DNA of 49,438 nt, taken from IMG/VR virus record IMGVR_UViG_3300028364_000049, positions 1-49,438 of that record; one strand, written 5' to 3'. This DNA is from a virus. The translations under genes were made by a program, and so were the position numbers. The notes beneath the pieces were generated by a model, which saw only the letters and a list, made by a program, of their open reading frames with translations, ran no database searches and had not been told where the DNA came from. This document shows, piece after piece, positions 16,864-25,280 of this stretch. Positions within the stretch are counted from its first letter, which is position 1, and every line of letters starts with the position of its first letter.

Positions 16864-17334
16864 ATGATTTACTACTTTACAGGATTACCGTTATCAGGAA
16901 AAACAACTCTTGGTAAAAAACTACACAACTTTTTAAAAACAGAAAAACGCAATTGGAGACAGAGTGTATTTCACATTGATGATGTCGATTTACTCGAAAT
17001 TACCAAGGATCCGGATTATGCAGAACGAGGTAGTATAAAAAGTGTAAGAGATATCCAAATTATTACCGAGTACCTTCACAATAATAATTGTGATGTCGTG
17101 GTAACGATGGTATCCCCACAACGGAGTTTGCGAGAAGATTTCAAAGACAAATTCGCTGACGGCGATTATCAGGAAATATTCCTATACAATAACGATATCC
17201 AAGATTCCAATTTCCATATAACTGAATACGAACGACCTGAAATAAACTTCATCGATATAGATACTACGAAGGATTCTACTGATAAATCATTTTCCAAACT
17301 GATAAATACTCTAAACAAATTGGGAAAATTGTAA
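16864..17334 (+). CDS. adenylylsulfate-kinase-like P-loop kinase
   Basis: A 156-residue P-loop protein. The Walker A is GLPLSGKTT (residues 7-15). FHIDDVDLLE and VVTMVSPQRSLREDFK resemble APS kinase segments (the D/R loop and the 'SP(Y/Q)R..R' motif). Whether it phosphorylates APS or another small molecule or nucleic-acid end is not clear from the sequence. Confidence 0.72.
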   Translation: MIYYFTGLPLSGKTTLGKKLHNFLKTEKRNWRQSVFHIDDVDLLEITKDPDYAERGSIKSVRDIQIITEYLHNNNCDVVVTMVSPQRSLREDFKDKFADGDYQEIFLYNNDIQDSNFHITEYERPEINFIDIDTTKDSTDKSFSKLINTLNKLGKL

Positions 17335-17366
17335 TATACTATACATATACATAAAGGTAGATTACT

Positions 17367-17921
17367 ATGGAAGAAGAAAACGATAAACCTATATTTGATC
17401 CAACACAGGATCTCTCCCTCGCACCAGCCAATAGAAGAAAGAGGGGAATGGGTGCACAGCCACTATTGGAAACCGAGATACTTGAAGTACAGAAAAAGGC
17501 ACGATCAGCGATGGAGGCCGCAAGATTACTCGGTGTATCATATAACACATACAGAAAATATGCAAAGGAATACGGTATATTTGAAAATGTAAAGAATCCA
17601 CATGGTATTGGAATCCGCAAGTCATATAATATAATAAGGGGTAAATATTCACTGGAAGATTTACTGAAAGGACAATATCCTGATTATCCCGTATATAAAT
17701 TAAAACAACGCATTCTATTGAATGGGTATATGTTGGAAAAATGTAATAGTTGTGGATTCGAGGAACGTAGGATTACCGATCACAAAGTTCCATTGGTACT
17801 TGATTTCTTGGATGGTAATAGAAAAAACCACAAATATGATAATCTAAGAATGCTTTGTCTAAACTGTTTTTATCTTGAAGTTGGAAACTTAACTGGATCT
17901 CAAAAGGATTACCACTATTAA
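17367..17921 (+). CDS. HNH-like zinc-finger DNA-binding protein with HTH
   Basis: A 184-residue protein. SAMEAARLLGVSYNTYRKYA (about 50-69) is a helix-turn-helix. The C-terminal part has CNSCGFEERRITDHKVPLVL, a DGNRKNH loop and NLRMLCLNCF: two Cys pairs flanking an HNH-type beta-beta-alpha fold, as in phage HNH/endonuclease VII relatives. The first catalytic His is present in TDH. It may be a nuclease or a DNA-binding regulator; a conserved helper in large phages fits both. Confidence 0.7.
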   Translation: MEEENDKPIFDPTQDLSLAPANRRKRGMGAQPLLETEILEVQKKARSAMEAARLLGVSYNTYRKYAKEYGIFENVKNPHGIGIRKSYNIIRGKYSLEDLLKGQYPDYPVYKLKQRILLNGYMLEKCNSCGFEERRITDHKVPLVLDFLDGNRKNHKYDNLRMLCLNCFYLEVGNLTGSQKDYHY

Positions 17922-17956
17922 TAATTGGTTTACATGATTACCATATACTTATAAAC

Positions 17957-18466
17957 ATGAAAACATCTGCAAAATACCTTACCACATTTTTCATAGTACT
18001 TTCAGTATTATCAGCAACTATTTTATGGTTGACCCGGGAATTCGATCTTTCCTCACAAAGTATGTTCGCGGATCAACCGAATGCAATCTGGTATATTCTA
18101 ATGCACGTGGGAATTATAATGTCATTCTTTATACTTAGTTCATCATTCCGCGGTACAATATATCAATTGGTATCATTTTCATCTATCGCTACATTGGCGT
18201 TTGATTTAATGGATTTCCGTTGGTTACATAACATAACAACTGCGATACTATTTATCATTGCTTGTATATGTTTGACATTATATAGCCCCAATAGAAAACT
18301 ATCATGGGTATTGGTCGGTATATCATCACTTGCATTCATATCCGGAATAATCGGGTTACTGGGATCCAGTGGTGTATTCTTGGGTGAAGTTATAGCTGAA
18401 TTCCTACTTTCAATCGGAATTTTACTAATAGTTTGGAAAAAAGATGAAATTAATTTGGTGGATTGA
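17957..18466 (+). CDS. polytopic membrane protein (DUF998-like)
   Basis: A 169-residue protein with about six hydrophobic helices, beginning FFIVLSVLSATILWLTREFD. The organisation resembles DUF998-type integral membrane proteins found in bacteria. Function unknown. Confidence 0.65.
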   Translation: MKTSAKYLTTFFIVLSVLSATILWLTREFDLSSQSMFADQPNAIWYILMHVGIIMSFFILSSSFRGTIYQLVSFSSIATLAFDLMDFRWLHNITTAILFIIACICLTLYSPNRKLSWVLVGISSLAFISGIIGLLGSSGVFLGEVIAEFLLSIGILLIVWKKDEINLVD

Positions 18467-18477
18467 AATATAATTCG

Positions 18478-18484
18478 TATATTG
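18478..18484 (+). promoter_or_regulatory. promoter -7 box before the DUF4494-like gene
   Basis: TTCGTATATTG about 35 nt upstream of ATG 18520, followed by the leader AAATAAATAAGTTATG. The same TTCGTATATTA plus AATAAATAAGNTATG pattern precedes genes at 26424, 28271 and others. Confidence 0.5.
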
Positions 18485-18519
18485 TAAATCAAATAATATA
18501 ATAATTAAATAAATAAGTT

Positions 18520-18732
18520 ATGATTAGTAATTTTTATGAGGTTTCAGTGGAAGAAGTTGTTGGTAGAACCAAAACAGGTAAGGAGAGAAAACAAAAGAGA
18601 ATCTATCTAGTAGATGCAGTTTCTGTCACGGATGCAGAAGTTAAAGTAGTTAAAGATTACGAGGCTGCAAAATCAATGATTGAATTTAGAATTGTTGTTG
18701 CAAAAGAAAGTAGAATCGTTTCTGTAATTTAA
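18520..18732 (+). CDS. DUF4494-like small phage protein
   Basis: A 70-residue protein with EVSVEEVVGRTKTGKERKQK, YLVDAVSVTDAEVKV and a C-terminal strand-rich segment. This matches my recollection of DUF4494, a family of Bacteroidota genomes and their phages. It supports a Bacteroidota host. Function unknown. The stop overlaps the next start by 1 nt. Confidence 0.68.
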   Translation: MISNFYEVSVEEVVGRTKTGKERKQKRIYLVDAVSVTDAEVKVVKDYEAAKSMIEFRIVVAKESRIVSVI

Positions 18733-18986
18733 TGACAACACGAGTAGAAGAAGTAAGTACCACGGTAGCACATCGATTCCCACCCGGGGATCGGTGGTCA
18801 CCCGTTGAAAATACAACCTTAATATTGGACTCACTTACAGATTTGTTGGAATACGTGTACCAAAAACATGGACACACTCAATTCTACATAGATGCAAAGG
18901 AAGGAACTGTTTATATAATAACATCAGCGACCAAGGAAATACCGCCCGAACCTGTAAAGGAGTGGTCGTTATACGGGGAAGGTTAG
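18732..18986 (+). CDS. hypothetical protein
   Basis: An 84-residue soluble protein, translationally coupled to the DUF4494-like gene. One helix (LILDSLTDLLEYVYQKHG) and strands (FYIDAKEGTVYIIT) suggest a compact alpha/beta domain. Not recognised. Confidence 0.55.
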   Translation: MTTRVEEVSTTVAHRFPPGDRWSPVENTTLILDSLTDLLEYVYQKHGHTQFYIDAKEGTVYIITSATKEIPPEPVKEWSLYGEG

Positions 18987-19042
18987 TATATTTTTTTTGT
19001 ACTTTCTTATATTTATATGTGTAAAAAGTTTGGTTCAGAGAT

Positions 19043-19132
19043 ATGATTATGGAAATATTATATTGGATATCGGTAATAACGGTAACTATTTACATTGGAT
19101 ACAAACTGTACCATATATTCACGGATAAATGA
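19043..19132 (+). CDS. single-helix membrane peptide
   Basis: A 29-residue ORF that is essentially one transmembrane helix (ILYWISVITVTIYIGYKLY). It overlaps the upstream ATG (19129) of the next gene. Support is position and hydrophobicity only. Confidence 0.4.
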   Translation: MIMEILYWISVITVTIYIGYKLYHIFTDK

Positions 19133-19140
19133 GAAATACA

Positions 19141-19962
19141 ATGAAATTGAAAAAATTAATTACAGAATCGGTTCTAATCGAATCCATTTATGGTATTGAT
19201 CGGGAATTAGATGATATCAAAAAACAATTAAAAGAACAAATAATAATCGAGGGAGTCGATGATCCCGGAATTCTTAAATGTGTATTCATGGCGGGAGGCC
19301 CAGGAAGTGGAAAATCATTCACCGCAATGGAAATTTTCGGCATCGATAAACAACTAAAATCATCATTTTCATCCACTGGATTAAAAAACGTAAATTCGGA
19401 CTCAGTGTTTGAATCCGAGTTAAAAAAGAACGGCATTAACCCAAACGATTTGGCCAAAATAGAAAAAGAAGATCCAGAACTTTGGGATAAAATTACAAAA
19501 AATCCCGGAGGTATCCGTGAGAAGGCCAAATCATTAACCAAAAAACAGAAGGCTTTTTATGAGGCAGGAAGGTTGGGTATGATAATAGATGGAACGGGTG
19601 ATAACTTTTCTAAAATTAAAAAACAAAAGATGGATGCGGAAAAACTAGGATATGACTGTTATATGGTATTTGTCAACACTTCACTGAAAGTTGCATTGGA
19701 ACGTAATAACAATAGGGACAGGGTATTGCCGGAGGAATTGGTAACTAAAATTTGGAAAGATGTTCAATCTAATTTGACATCATTCAAAGGATTATTCGGA
19801 GGTAATTTTGAGATAGTGGATAATACCACCTATAAACCAATCGCAGATTCCGTAACATCATCCGTTAACAAGTTTATATCAAGACCCGTATACAATTATA
19901 TTGGTAAACAATGGGTTGCCACTGCTCGAGCATTAAAAAACTCAAATTTAATCAAAAAATAA
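19141..19962 (+). CDS. zeta-toxin-like P-loop kinase with packaging-type leader
   Basis: A 273-residue kinase of the zeta-toxin/AAA_33 group. Walker A is GGPGSGKS (52-59). GLKNVNSDSVFESELKK follows as in zeta toxins, and IIDGTGDNFSKIKKQ carries the second acidic motif. ATG 19141 is preferred over 19129 because it yields MKLKKLITESVLIES, matching the leader of other genes here. Zeta toxins phosphorylate UDP-sugars; phage relatives of this size occur without an antitoxin. A role as an injected kinase is inferred from the leader. Confidence 0.78.
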   Translation: MKLKKLITESVLIESIYGIDRELDDIKKQLKEQIIIEGVDDPGILKCVFMAGGPGSGKSFTAMEIFGIDKQLKSSFSSTGLKNVNSDSVFESELKKNGINPNDLAKIEKEDPELWDKITKNPGGIREKAKSLTKKQKAFYEAGRLGMIIDGTGDNFSKIKKQKMDAEKLGYDCYMVFVNTSLKVALERNNNRDRVLPEELVTKIWKDVQSNLTSFKGLFGGNFEIVDNTTYKPIADSVTSSVNKFISRPVYNYIGKQWVATARALKNSNLIKK

Positions 19963-20001
19963 TTTTCCTATATTTAAGTACAATAACAAAAAACTTAATA
20001 A

Positions 20002-20160
20002 ATGGAAGATATATTGGATAATATTGCTAATATTACATCAATAATTGATGATGCAATTAATGATACAAACTGGGATTTGGTGCAGGATGCAAGAGATGAA
20101 CTAGATGAACTCTATAAAGAAATTGATAAAAATACCTACAAATTCGGTGATTACGATTGA
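20002..20160 (+). CDS. small acidic helical protein
   Basis: A 52-residue acidic protein (INDTNWDLVQDARDELDELY), predicted all helical. Overlaps the next ORF by 4 nt. Unknown function. Confidence 0.5.
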   Translation: MEDILDNIANITSIIDDAINDTNWDLVQDARDELDELYKEIDKNTYKFGDYD

Positions 20161-20318
20161 GTTATGTAGTAAAGTACCTACGTGAAAAAGATGATATAAA
20201 ACTGGAGTTAAAATCAAATTCAGATAATATCGGATACTATGCGAAATACAGTAGTTTTATTGGTCCAAGTGAATCAATCAAATACATTAAAAAGAAACTT
20301 AAAAATTTTAGAAAATAA
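20157..20318 (+). CDS. small basic protein (TTG start)
   Basis: A 53-residue ORF starting TTG at 20157, overlapping the previous stop. It ends in a lysine-rich helix and is immediately followed by a hairpin terminator, which supports it being the last gene of an operon. Confidence 0.5.
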   Translation: MSYVVKYLREKDDIKLELKSNSDNIGYYAKYSSFIGPSESIKYIKKKLKNFRK

Positions 20319-20352
20319 ATCGGTTATCCTTTGGATATTCCGATTTTTTTTT
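20318..20352 (+). terminator. Rho-independent terminator
   Basis: ATCGG...ATCC...GGAT...CCGAT forms an imperfect hairpin closed by a TTT loop and is followed by a run of T residues (20344-20352). It lies right after the stop at 20318. Confidence 0.75.
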
Positions 20353-20377
20353 GTACATTAGTGGAATAATCAAGGAC

Positions 20378-20497
20378 ATGGAAACAATAGAATTGGATTG
20401 TGAATTTTGTGATGGAGTTGGTTGGTTGGATAGATATACCGTGCCGGACGAATGTCATATATGTCAAGGTACAGGTAAAATAGAAACCGAAATATAA
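20378..20497 (+). CDS. DnaJ-type zinc-ribbon peptide
   Basis: A 39-residue peptide with two CxxCxG motifs, CEFCDGVGW and CHICQGTGK, as in one DnaJ zinc-finger module. Such tiny DnaJ-like zinc proteins are common in phages and could be chaperone mimics or RNA/protein binders. A second one is at 31083. Confidence 0.68.
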   Translation: METIELDCEFCDGVGWLDRYTVPDECHICQGTGKIETEI

Positions 20498-20543
20498 TAT
20501 AGGAACTGTAAAATCATTATGTGTTGAATTTTAACATATTAAA

Positions 20544-20575
20544 TTAGGAATTGTAAAAATGATTCCGTATATTTG
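20544..20575 (+). promoter_or_regulatory. promoter (TTAGG ... TATATTTG)
   Basis: An upstream TTTTAACATATTAAA stretch, a TTAGG -33 element (20544-20548) and TATATTTG at 20568-20575. This is the first of a family of similar promoters with a conserved TTTAACATATTAAATTAGGAA core that recurs at 23.2, 34.3, 37.6, 38.4, 39.5, 39.8, 42.2 and 45.3 kb. Confidence 0.7.
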
Positions 20576-20620
20576 ACAGTAGTAATGATTGAAAGAGTAA
20601 TAAACCTTAAAACAATTAAA

Positions 20621-20857
20621 ATGAAAAAATCAAGTTCTATCAAAGATATGGAAAGTATGATGAAAAGTATATTTTGTTATGGTAGCTTAACCAAAGAGGA
20701 TAGGTATTTACAATCATATCGAAAACAATTATCACCAGAGGAATTCAATAAAGTATTTGATGATTATTCAAAATATTTAAACGATAATTTCGATGTAAAG
20801 GGTAATGTATATACTGATCGTGATGGGTGTACTTACAATTCACTTGTACAAAAATAA
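20621..20857 (+). CDS. hypothetical small protein
   Basis: A 78-residue helical protein from ATG 20621; frames extending further upstream run into the promoter, so this start is preferred. The leader AACCTTAAAACAATTAAA resembles those of the genes at 23282 and 38464. Function unknown. Confidence 0.6.
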   Translation: MKKSSSIKDMESMMKSIFCYGSLTKEDRYLQSYRKQLSPEEFNKVFDDYSKYLNDNFDVKGNVYTDRDGCTYNSLVQK

Positions 20858-20904
20858 ACAAAATGGCAATAATTAAAAATAAACAAAATGGCAATAATTA
20901 AAAA
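20852..20904 (+). repeat. 25-bp tandem duplication of a start region
   Basis: AAATAAACAAAATGGCAATA... occurs twice (20852-20879 and 20877-20904) with a 25-nt period. The first copy contains ATGGCAATAATTAAA and then terminates after 12 codons. The second provides the real start of the gene at 20888. Confidence 0.85.
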
Positions 20905-21106
20905 AGGACAACGGGGCAAAAGAACAATTGATTTAACTGGACCAGAGGGAAACGCATATTTCCTGATGGGCACCGCAAACAACTGGGGTAAACAAATGGG
21001 ATTGGATACCGATAAACTTATTGAGGAAATGATGTCTGGTGATTATGAAAATTTAATCAAAGTGTTCGATGATAACTTCGGATCAATTTGTAATCTAGAA
21101 CGATAA
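20888..21106 (+). CDS. hypothetical small protein
   Basis: A 72-residue protein: basic N-terminus (KKGQRGKRTIDLTGPEGNAY) then a helical acidic C-terminus. The style (IDLTGPEGNAYxLMG) resembles short phage proteins of unknown role. Its start region is duplicated immediately upstream. Confidence 0.62.
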   Translation: MAIIKKGQRGKRTIDLTGPEGNAYFLMGTANNWGKQMGLDTDKLIEEMMSGDYENLIKVFDDNFGSICNLER

Positions 21107-21129
21107 TTAGTAAACTTTTACATTTTTCA

Positions 21130-21161
21130 TTTGGATATGTTAATTAAAATTCGTAAATTAG
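21130..21161 (+). promoter_or_regulatory. promoter (TTTGG-N19-TAAATTAG)
   Basis: TTTGG at 21130-21134 and TAAATTAG at 21154-21161, about 30 nt before the start of the vWA gene. Matches the Bacteroidota spacing. Confidence 0.65.
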
Positions 21162-21189
21162 TAGGGTAATAGTGATTAAATATAAAAAT

Positions 21190-23178
21190 ATGAATAAAAA
21201 ATCAAGTTCAAGTTTCTGGTCGAATAAATTCTTTGATGACATCGATGTTGATGGGGTTACGTTCGGTACCAGAAAATCGCCAAATGAATTATACAAGATG
21301 GCCGCTGCTAAGAGGGCAGTTTCAAACTTTGTTAATATCGTCACGAACGATGTTATATCAGTAAAATTTGAAAGTGAGAACAATTCGTACACAGATGGTA
21401 AAACGGTTGTTATCGGTTCTAATATATCTTCTCCTGATGATTTTGATGTTGCGGTTGGATTGGCTCTTCACGAGGGATCACACATTAAACTTTCTGACTT
21501 TGATCTTCTTAAAAAATTGGATTCGATCATACCACAGGAATGTTATGATTTGGGTGCAAACGTTGGATATATATCCTCCAAGGTACAACACATTATAAAG
21601 GATTTGTGGAACGTGATCGAAGATAGGAGAATTGATAATTATATCTATTCTATTTCTCCGGGTTATAGAGGTTACTATCAATCAATGTACAGTAAGTACT
21701 TTAATAACGAAGTTATCGATGAAGCATTGGTATCCGATACACATACAGATGAAACCCTTAACAGTTATATGTTCAGGATTATCAATCTCCATAACCCCAA
21801 AACTAGAGTTACCGCACTCAAACAACTTAGAGAGATTTACAGGTTAATCGGATTGGGCACCATCGATAGATTAAAAACAAGTAGTGATGCACTCGATGTC
21901 GCGATAGAGGTCTATAAATCGGTTATAAAGGCGTTAATGAATGAAAAATCCCAACCAGATAATAAAAAAGATAATGGAGATGGAGAACCCGAAATGGGTG
22001 AATCCCAAGATGGTGGTGATAAAGATGGTGGTGATAAAGATGGGAATCCCGAAACGAATGAATCCCAAGATGGTGGTGATTTCGATTATGAAGGTGGATT
22101 GGAAGTCAAAAAGTTTAATGAAAGTTTACGTGATGCACTAGAAGAAGCTATAAGGACACAACAAAAGTTCCTTGATGGTACGGTTGAAAAAGAACAACTT
22201 GATACCATTGATGAAAATCAACTTGATGCAATGGAGGAAGCTGGAATTGAACTCAACAACGTTGGTACTTCAATCGAACCCGAAGGTAATTATAATAATC
22301 AAGGGGTTACGTGTATAGTAATCAAGAAGCTGACTCAGGAGTTACTACAATCATCGGAATTCCCACTTACCATCAATTCAAATTATGGAGACACCAGACG
22401 GCCGTACCAAAGGGAAGTGGATGATGGAATTATGATTGGCACCAGATTAGGTAAAAAGCTGCAGGTACGTTCTGAATCAAGAAATACGGTTTTCAATAGA
22501 CAGAAAAATGGAAAAATAGATAAGAGGATGATTTCATCACTTGGTTATGGTAACGAAAGTGTATTTTACTATAATGAGTTAGACCAATTTAACAAGGCGA
22601 ATCTCCACTTCTCAATCGATGCAAGTGGATCGATGTCCGGACCCTCTTGGAGGAATACGATTACTAATGTGACTGCACTATGTAAGGCAGTTAATATGAT
22701 TCAAAACTTGGATATACAGGTGAGTATTAGAACGACGGGCGGTAATAATCTACCGTATATTATAATGGCATATGATTCACGAGTGGACAACTTTAGTAAG
22801 GTTAAGGAAATGTTCCCATGTTTCTCACCAGGTGGAACAACTCCAGAGGGGTTGTGTTTTGAGGCAATTGAAAGGAATTTTATCCCAAGTAGTAATACCA
22901 TGGATTCATATTTCGTTAACATTTCCGATGGTGAACCATACTATGGTGGTGAGGGATTCACATATTCAGGCCCGGCCGCACTAAAACACACTAGGGAACA
23001 AGTTAAGAAACTTCGTTCAAAGGGTATCAAGGTACTTTCATACTTTGTATCGGGATCACCGAGAACCGAACACACAAATTTCTCTACTATGTATGGTGAA
23101 TCGAGTAGATTTATTGATGTAACCAATGTGGGACAAATCACAAAGACTATGAACAATTTATTTTTATCGAAAAAGTAA
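21190..23178 (+). CDS. CobT-like protein: HExxH domain plus C-terminal vWA domain
   Basis: A 662-residue protein. The N-terminal domain has LHEGSHIK with HExxH at residues 94-98, as in the 'peptidase-like' part of vWA proteins. An acidic, repetitive linker follows (SQDGGDKDGGDKDG, around 275-300). The C-terminal vWA domain begins HFSIDASGSMSG, where Asp477-x-Ser-x-Ser is the MIDAS metal site, with the later SPGGTTPEGL and NISDGEP motifs also present. The next gene encodes the matching AAA+ ATPase. Such CobS/CobT-like pairs remodel a partner protein or insert metals; in phages the target is unknown. Confidence 0.85.
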   Translation: MNKKSSSSFWSNKFFDDIDVDGVTFGTRKSPNELYKMAAAKRAVSNFVNIVTNDVISVKFESENNSYTDGKTVVIGSNISSPDDFDVAVGLALHEGSHIKLSDFDLLKKLDSIIPQECYDLGANVGYISSKVQHIIKDLWNVIEDRRIDNYIYSISPGYRGYYQSMYSKYFNNEVIDEALVSDTHTDETLNSYMFRIINLHNPKTRVTALKQLREIYRLIGLGTIDRLKTSSDALDVAIEVYKSVIKALMNEKSQPDNKKDNGDGEPEMGESQDGGDKDGGDKDGNPETNESQDGGDFDYEGGLEVKKFNESLRDALEEAIRTQQKFLDGTVEKEQLDTIDENQLDAMEEAGIELNNVGTSIEPEGNYNNQGVTCIVIKKLTQELLQSSEFPLTINSNYGDTRRPYQREVDDGIMIGTRLGKKLQVRSESRNTVFNRQKNGKIDKRMISSLGYGNESVFYYNELDQFNKANLHFSIDASGSMSGPSWRNTITNVTALCKAVNMIQNLDIQVSIRTTGGNNLPYIIMAYDSRVDNFSKVKEMFPCFSPGGTTPEGLCFEAIERNFIPSSNTMDSYFVNISDGEPYYGGEGFTYSGPAALKHTREQVKKLRSKGIKVLSYFVSGSPRTEHTNFSTMYGESSRFIDVTNVGQITKTMNNLFLSKK

Positions 23179-23179
23179 A

Positions 23180-23257
23180 TTTTAACATATTAAATTAGTA
23201 ATTGTAAAATACAATTCGTATATTTATATAGTAATAATTAATGAGGGGCAATACCCC
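23180..23257 (+). promoter_or_regulatory. promoter and leader hairpin of the AAA+ gene
   Basis: TTTTAACATATTAAATTAGTAATTG-type core followed by TATATTTA (23219-23226). The leader then has GGGG (23245-23248) and CCCC (23254-23257) forming a small hairpin and AACCTTAAA before the ATG. The same GGGG/CCCC leader occurs before the gene at 38464. Confidence 0.65.
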
Positions 23258-23281
23258 GTTTAAACCTTAAACTTTAAAATT

Positions 23282-24310
23282 ATGAGCAAAAAGGATGTAA
23301 GTATGGAAGCATTTGATAATTTGGTAGTACCAATGAATAGTGAGGATGGCACCATTCAACGTGAAACACCCAAGACCCACGATGAAGTAAAGGATTTTAT
23401 CCACAACGGTTCAATTAGTTTAAAACCAAAAGAATTGGTAATGGCTGAACTCAAATGGAAATATCTTGTACGTTCGGCAGTTAGGGCAAAGAACATAATG
23501 ATGACTGGACCGAGTGGGTGTGGAAAAACATTAGCGGCACGTTCACTATGGAAGGCATTAGATCGTCCAAACTTTTATTTCAACTTGGGTGCAACACAAG
23601 ACCCAAGGGCTACATTGGTAGGTAATACCCAATTCGACAAGGAGCGAGGAACTTTCTTTTCCCAATCGGCATTTATCACAGCAATCAAAACTCCGGATTC
23701 TGTGATACTATTAGATGAACTTTCAAGAGCACACCCTGATGCTTGGAATATCTTAATGACCGTCCTTGATGAGGGGCAACGATATTTACGATTAGATGAA
23801 TCCCCAGGATCACCCATCGTAAACGTGGCCCCTGGTGTTACTTTTATAGCTACCGCTAACATTGGAAATGAATACACATCTACACGTGTTATCGATAGGG
23901 CGATGATGGATAGATTTGTTACCATTGAAATGGATGTTCTTGATAAGGAGCAAGAATATGATTTATTAAAGTATATGTACCCCGATGTTGATGAAAATGA
24001 CTTGAACGCTGTTGCTGAAATTGCATCACACACACGGACACAATCCAGTATCGATGGTGGTAGACTTACAGAAATGGTTTCTACACGATCATCGGTTGAA
24101 ATGTGTGGACTACTTTATGATGGATTTAATCTAGTAGAAGCAGCAGAGATTGCGATTCTACCGTTCTTTGATAATGATGGTGTAGATTCCGAACGGACGT
24201 ATGTTACTCAATATCTCCAAAAGTTCGTTAAGATGGGTGAAGAAGATAGGTTATTCGAGGAGAAGGATACGGATGTGGATGATATTCAATCGAAGATTCC
24301 TATATTTTAA
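23282..24310 (+). CDS. MoxR/CobS-like AAA+ ATPase
   Basis: A 342-residue AAA+ protein. Walker A GPSGCGKT (76-83), Walker B VILLDE (141-146), sensor-1-like FIATANIGNE, and an arginine-finger region RVIDRAMMDRF follow the MoxR/CobS pattern. It is expressed from its own promoter 100 nt after the CobT-like gene, and a hairpin terminator follows. The pair is expected to form an ATP-driven machine in which the vWA protein selects the substrate. Confidence 0.9.
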   Translation: MSKKDVSMEAFDNLVVPMNSEDGTIQRETPKTHDEVKDFIHNGSISLKPKELVMAELKWKYLVRSAVRAKNIMMTGPSGCGKTLAARSLWKALDRPNFYFNLGATQDPRATLVGNTQFDKERGTFFSQSAFITAIKTPDSVILLDELSRAHPDAWNILMTVLDEGQRYLRLDESPGSPIVNVAPGVTFIATANIGNEYTSTRVIDRAMMDRFVTIEMDVLDKEQEYDLLKYMYPDVDENDLNAVAEIASHTRTQSSIDGGRLTEMVSTRSSVEMCGLLYDGFNLVEAAEIAILPFFDNDGVDSERTYVTQYLQKFVKMGEEDRLFEEKDTDVDDIQSKIPIF

Positions 24311-24332
24311 GGTTGATTATTATTACACTAAG

Positions 24333-24357
24333 AATGGGGAATATTCCCCATTTTTTT
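24333..24357 (+). terminator. Rho-independent terminator
   Basis: AATGGGGAAT and ATTCCCCATT form a perfect 10-bp stem followed by seven Ts (24351-24357), 22 nt after the AAA+ gene stop. Confidence 0.85.
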
Positions 24358-24374
24358 AAATTAAAAATTTAAAT

Positions 24375-24614
24375 ATGGCAGATAATGTAATGACAGATGA
24401 TCGTAGACAGGCTGTTTTAGAACTCATAAAATGGTATTGGGATACGGTGGATAAAGGACAACATATAATTAATAAATCGGATTTTGAATTTCTATATGAT
24501 ATGTGGGAACATGGATTGAGTATATATAGTACCGATATACAAACAAGACTAAACATAATTCGTGAAATATACATTAATCATCACCCGGACAAAGATAAAT
24601 CATTCAAGATATGA
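24375..24614 (+). CDS. small helical protein (GxY/LNxIR family, divergent)
   Basis: A 79-residue protein. The second half, LYDMWEHGLSIYSTDIQTRL then NIIREIYINH, follows the pattern of the small-protein family described in the findings. Overlaps the next gene by 4 nt. Function unknown. Confidence 0.6.
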   Translation: MADNVMTDDRRQAVLELIKWYWDTVDKGQHIINKSDFEFLYDMWEHGLSIYSTDIQTRLNIIREIYINHHPDKDKSFKI

Positions 24615-24988
24615 CAGGAACGGATAAACCAGATTCATCGGAAAGTTCCGAAATCAAACTAGATAAATCTACAGATACGTTGACCGTTTACCTTGGTGAT
24701 GAACCAATAGTGCAATGGATACGTGGAATTGGTAAGGTGACAATGATGCATGAACTTCTACATGGGTGTGAGGTTATACTTAACGGTGGCATTGATAGTA
24801 AATTATGTGTAATATTAATAGGCGAGGTAAATCACAAATCGTTCAATTATTATATTTCAGTAAAGCTCAAATCCGTATCTGTTACCTTGGATAAAATAAT
24901 GGAATATGGATTGGAAAGTGAAGAATACGAGTTGTGTGCACGGGTCAAAAAATTGTATGAAATCATAAATGAACAACCACAGATATAA
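24611..24988 (+). CDS. hypothetical protein with UvrB/C-like C-terminal helices
   Basis: A 125-residue protein. The C-terminus, LESEEYELCARVKKLYEIIN, resembles the UVR motif (a helical hairpin of UvrB/UvrC and of some phage proteins). The central part is strand-rich. The HELLHG string is probably not a metal site on its own. Overlaps the next gene by 20 nt. Confidence 0.55.
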   Translation: MTGTDKPDSSESSEIKLDKSTDTLTVYLGDEPIVQWIRGIGKVTMMHELLHGCEVILNGGIDSKLCVILIGEVNHKSFNYYISVKLKSVSVTLDKIMEYGLESEEYELCARVKKLYEIINEQPQI

Positions 24989-25235
24989 ATTTGCAGTATT
25001 GGTTGATTCCAACGAGAGTTGGAGAAATTGGGTAGCCAAAAAGGTATACCGTAATAAACCTGCAAGCATCACAATGAATAGATTTACCTTACGTGATATC
25101 GAGTATATAAAAGTACTAACACCAGAATCTGTACGAGGGTTTAAGTTCGATGCAATCATAGAGGATTTTGGTGCGACCCAAAATCCAAATTACCACCAAA
25201 TAATTAATTCAATCCGAGTTTGCTTCCTCTATTAA
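24969..25235 (+). CDS. hypothetical protein
   Basis: An 88-residue alpha/beta protein (FAVLVDSNESWRNWVAKKVY ... FDAIIEDFG). The layout suggests a small Rossmann-like unit, but no family was recognised. Confidence 0.5.
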   Translation: MNNHRYKFAVLVDSNESWRNWVAKKVYRNKPASITMNRFTLRDIEYIKVLTPESVRGFKFDAIIEDFGATQNPNYHQIINSIRVCFLY

Positions 25236-25280
25236 TTATTTATATTTTATATTTATAGGTGAATACATAAAATAAATAAG

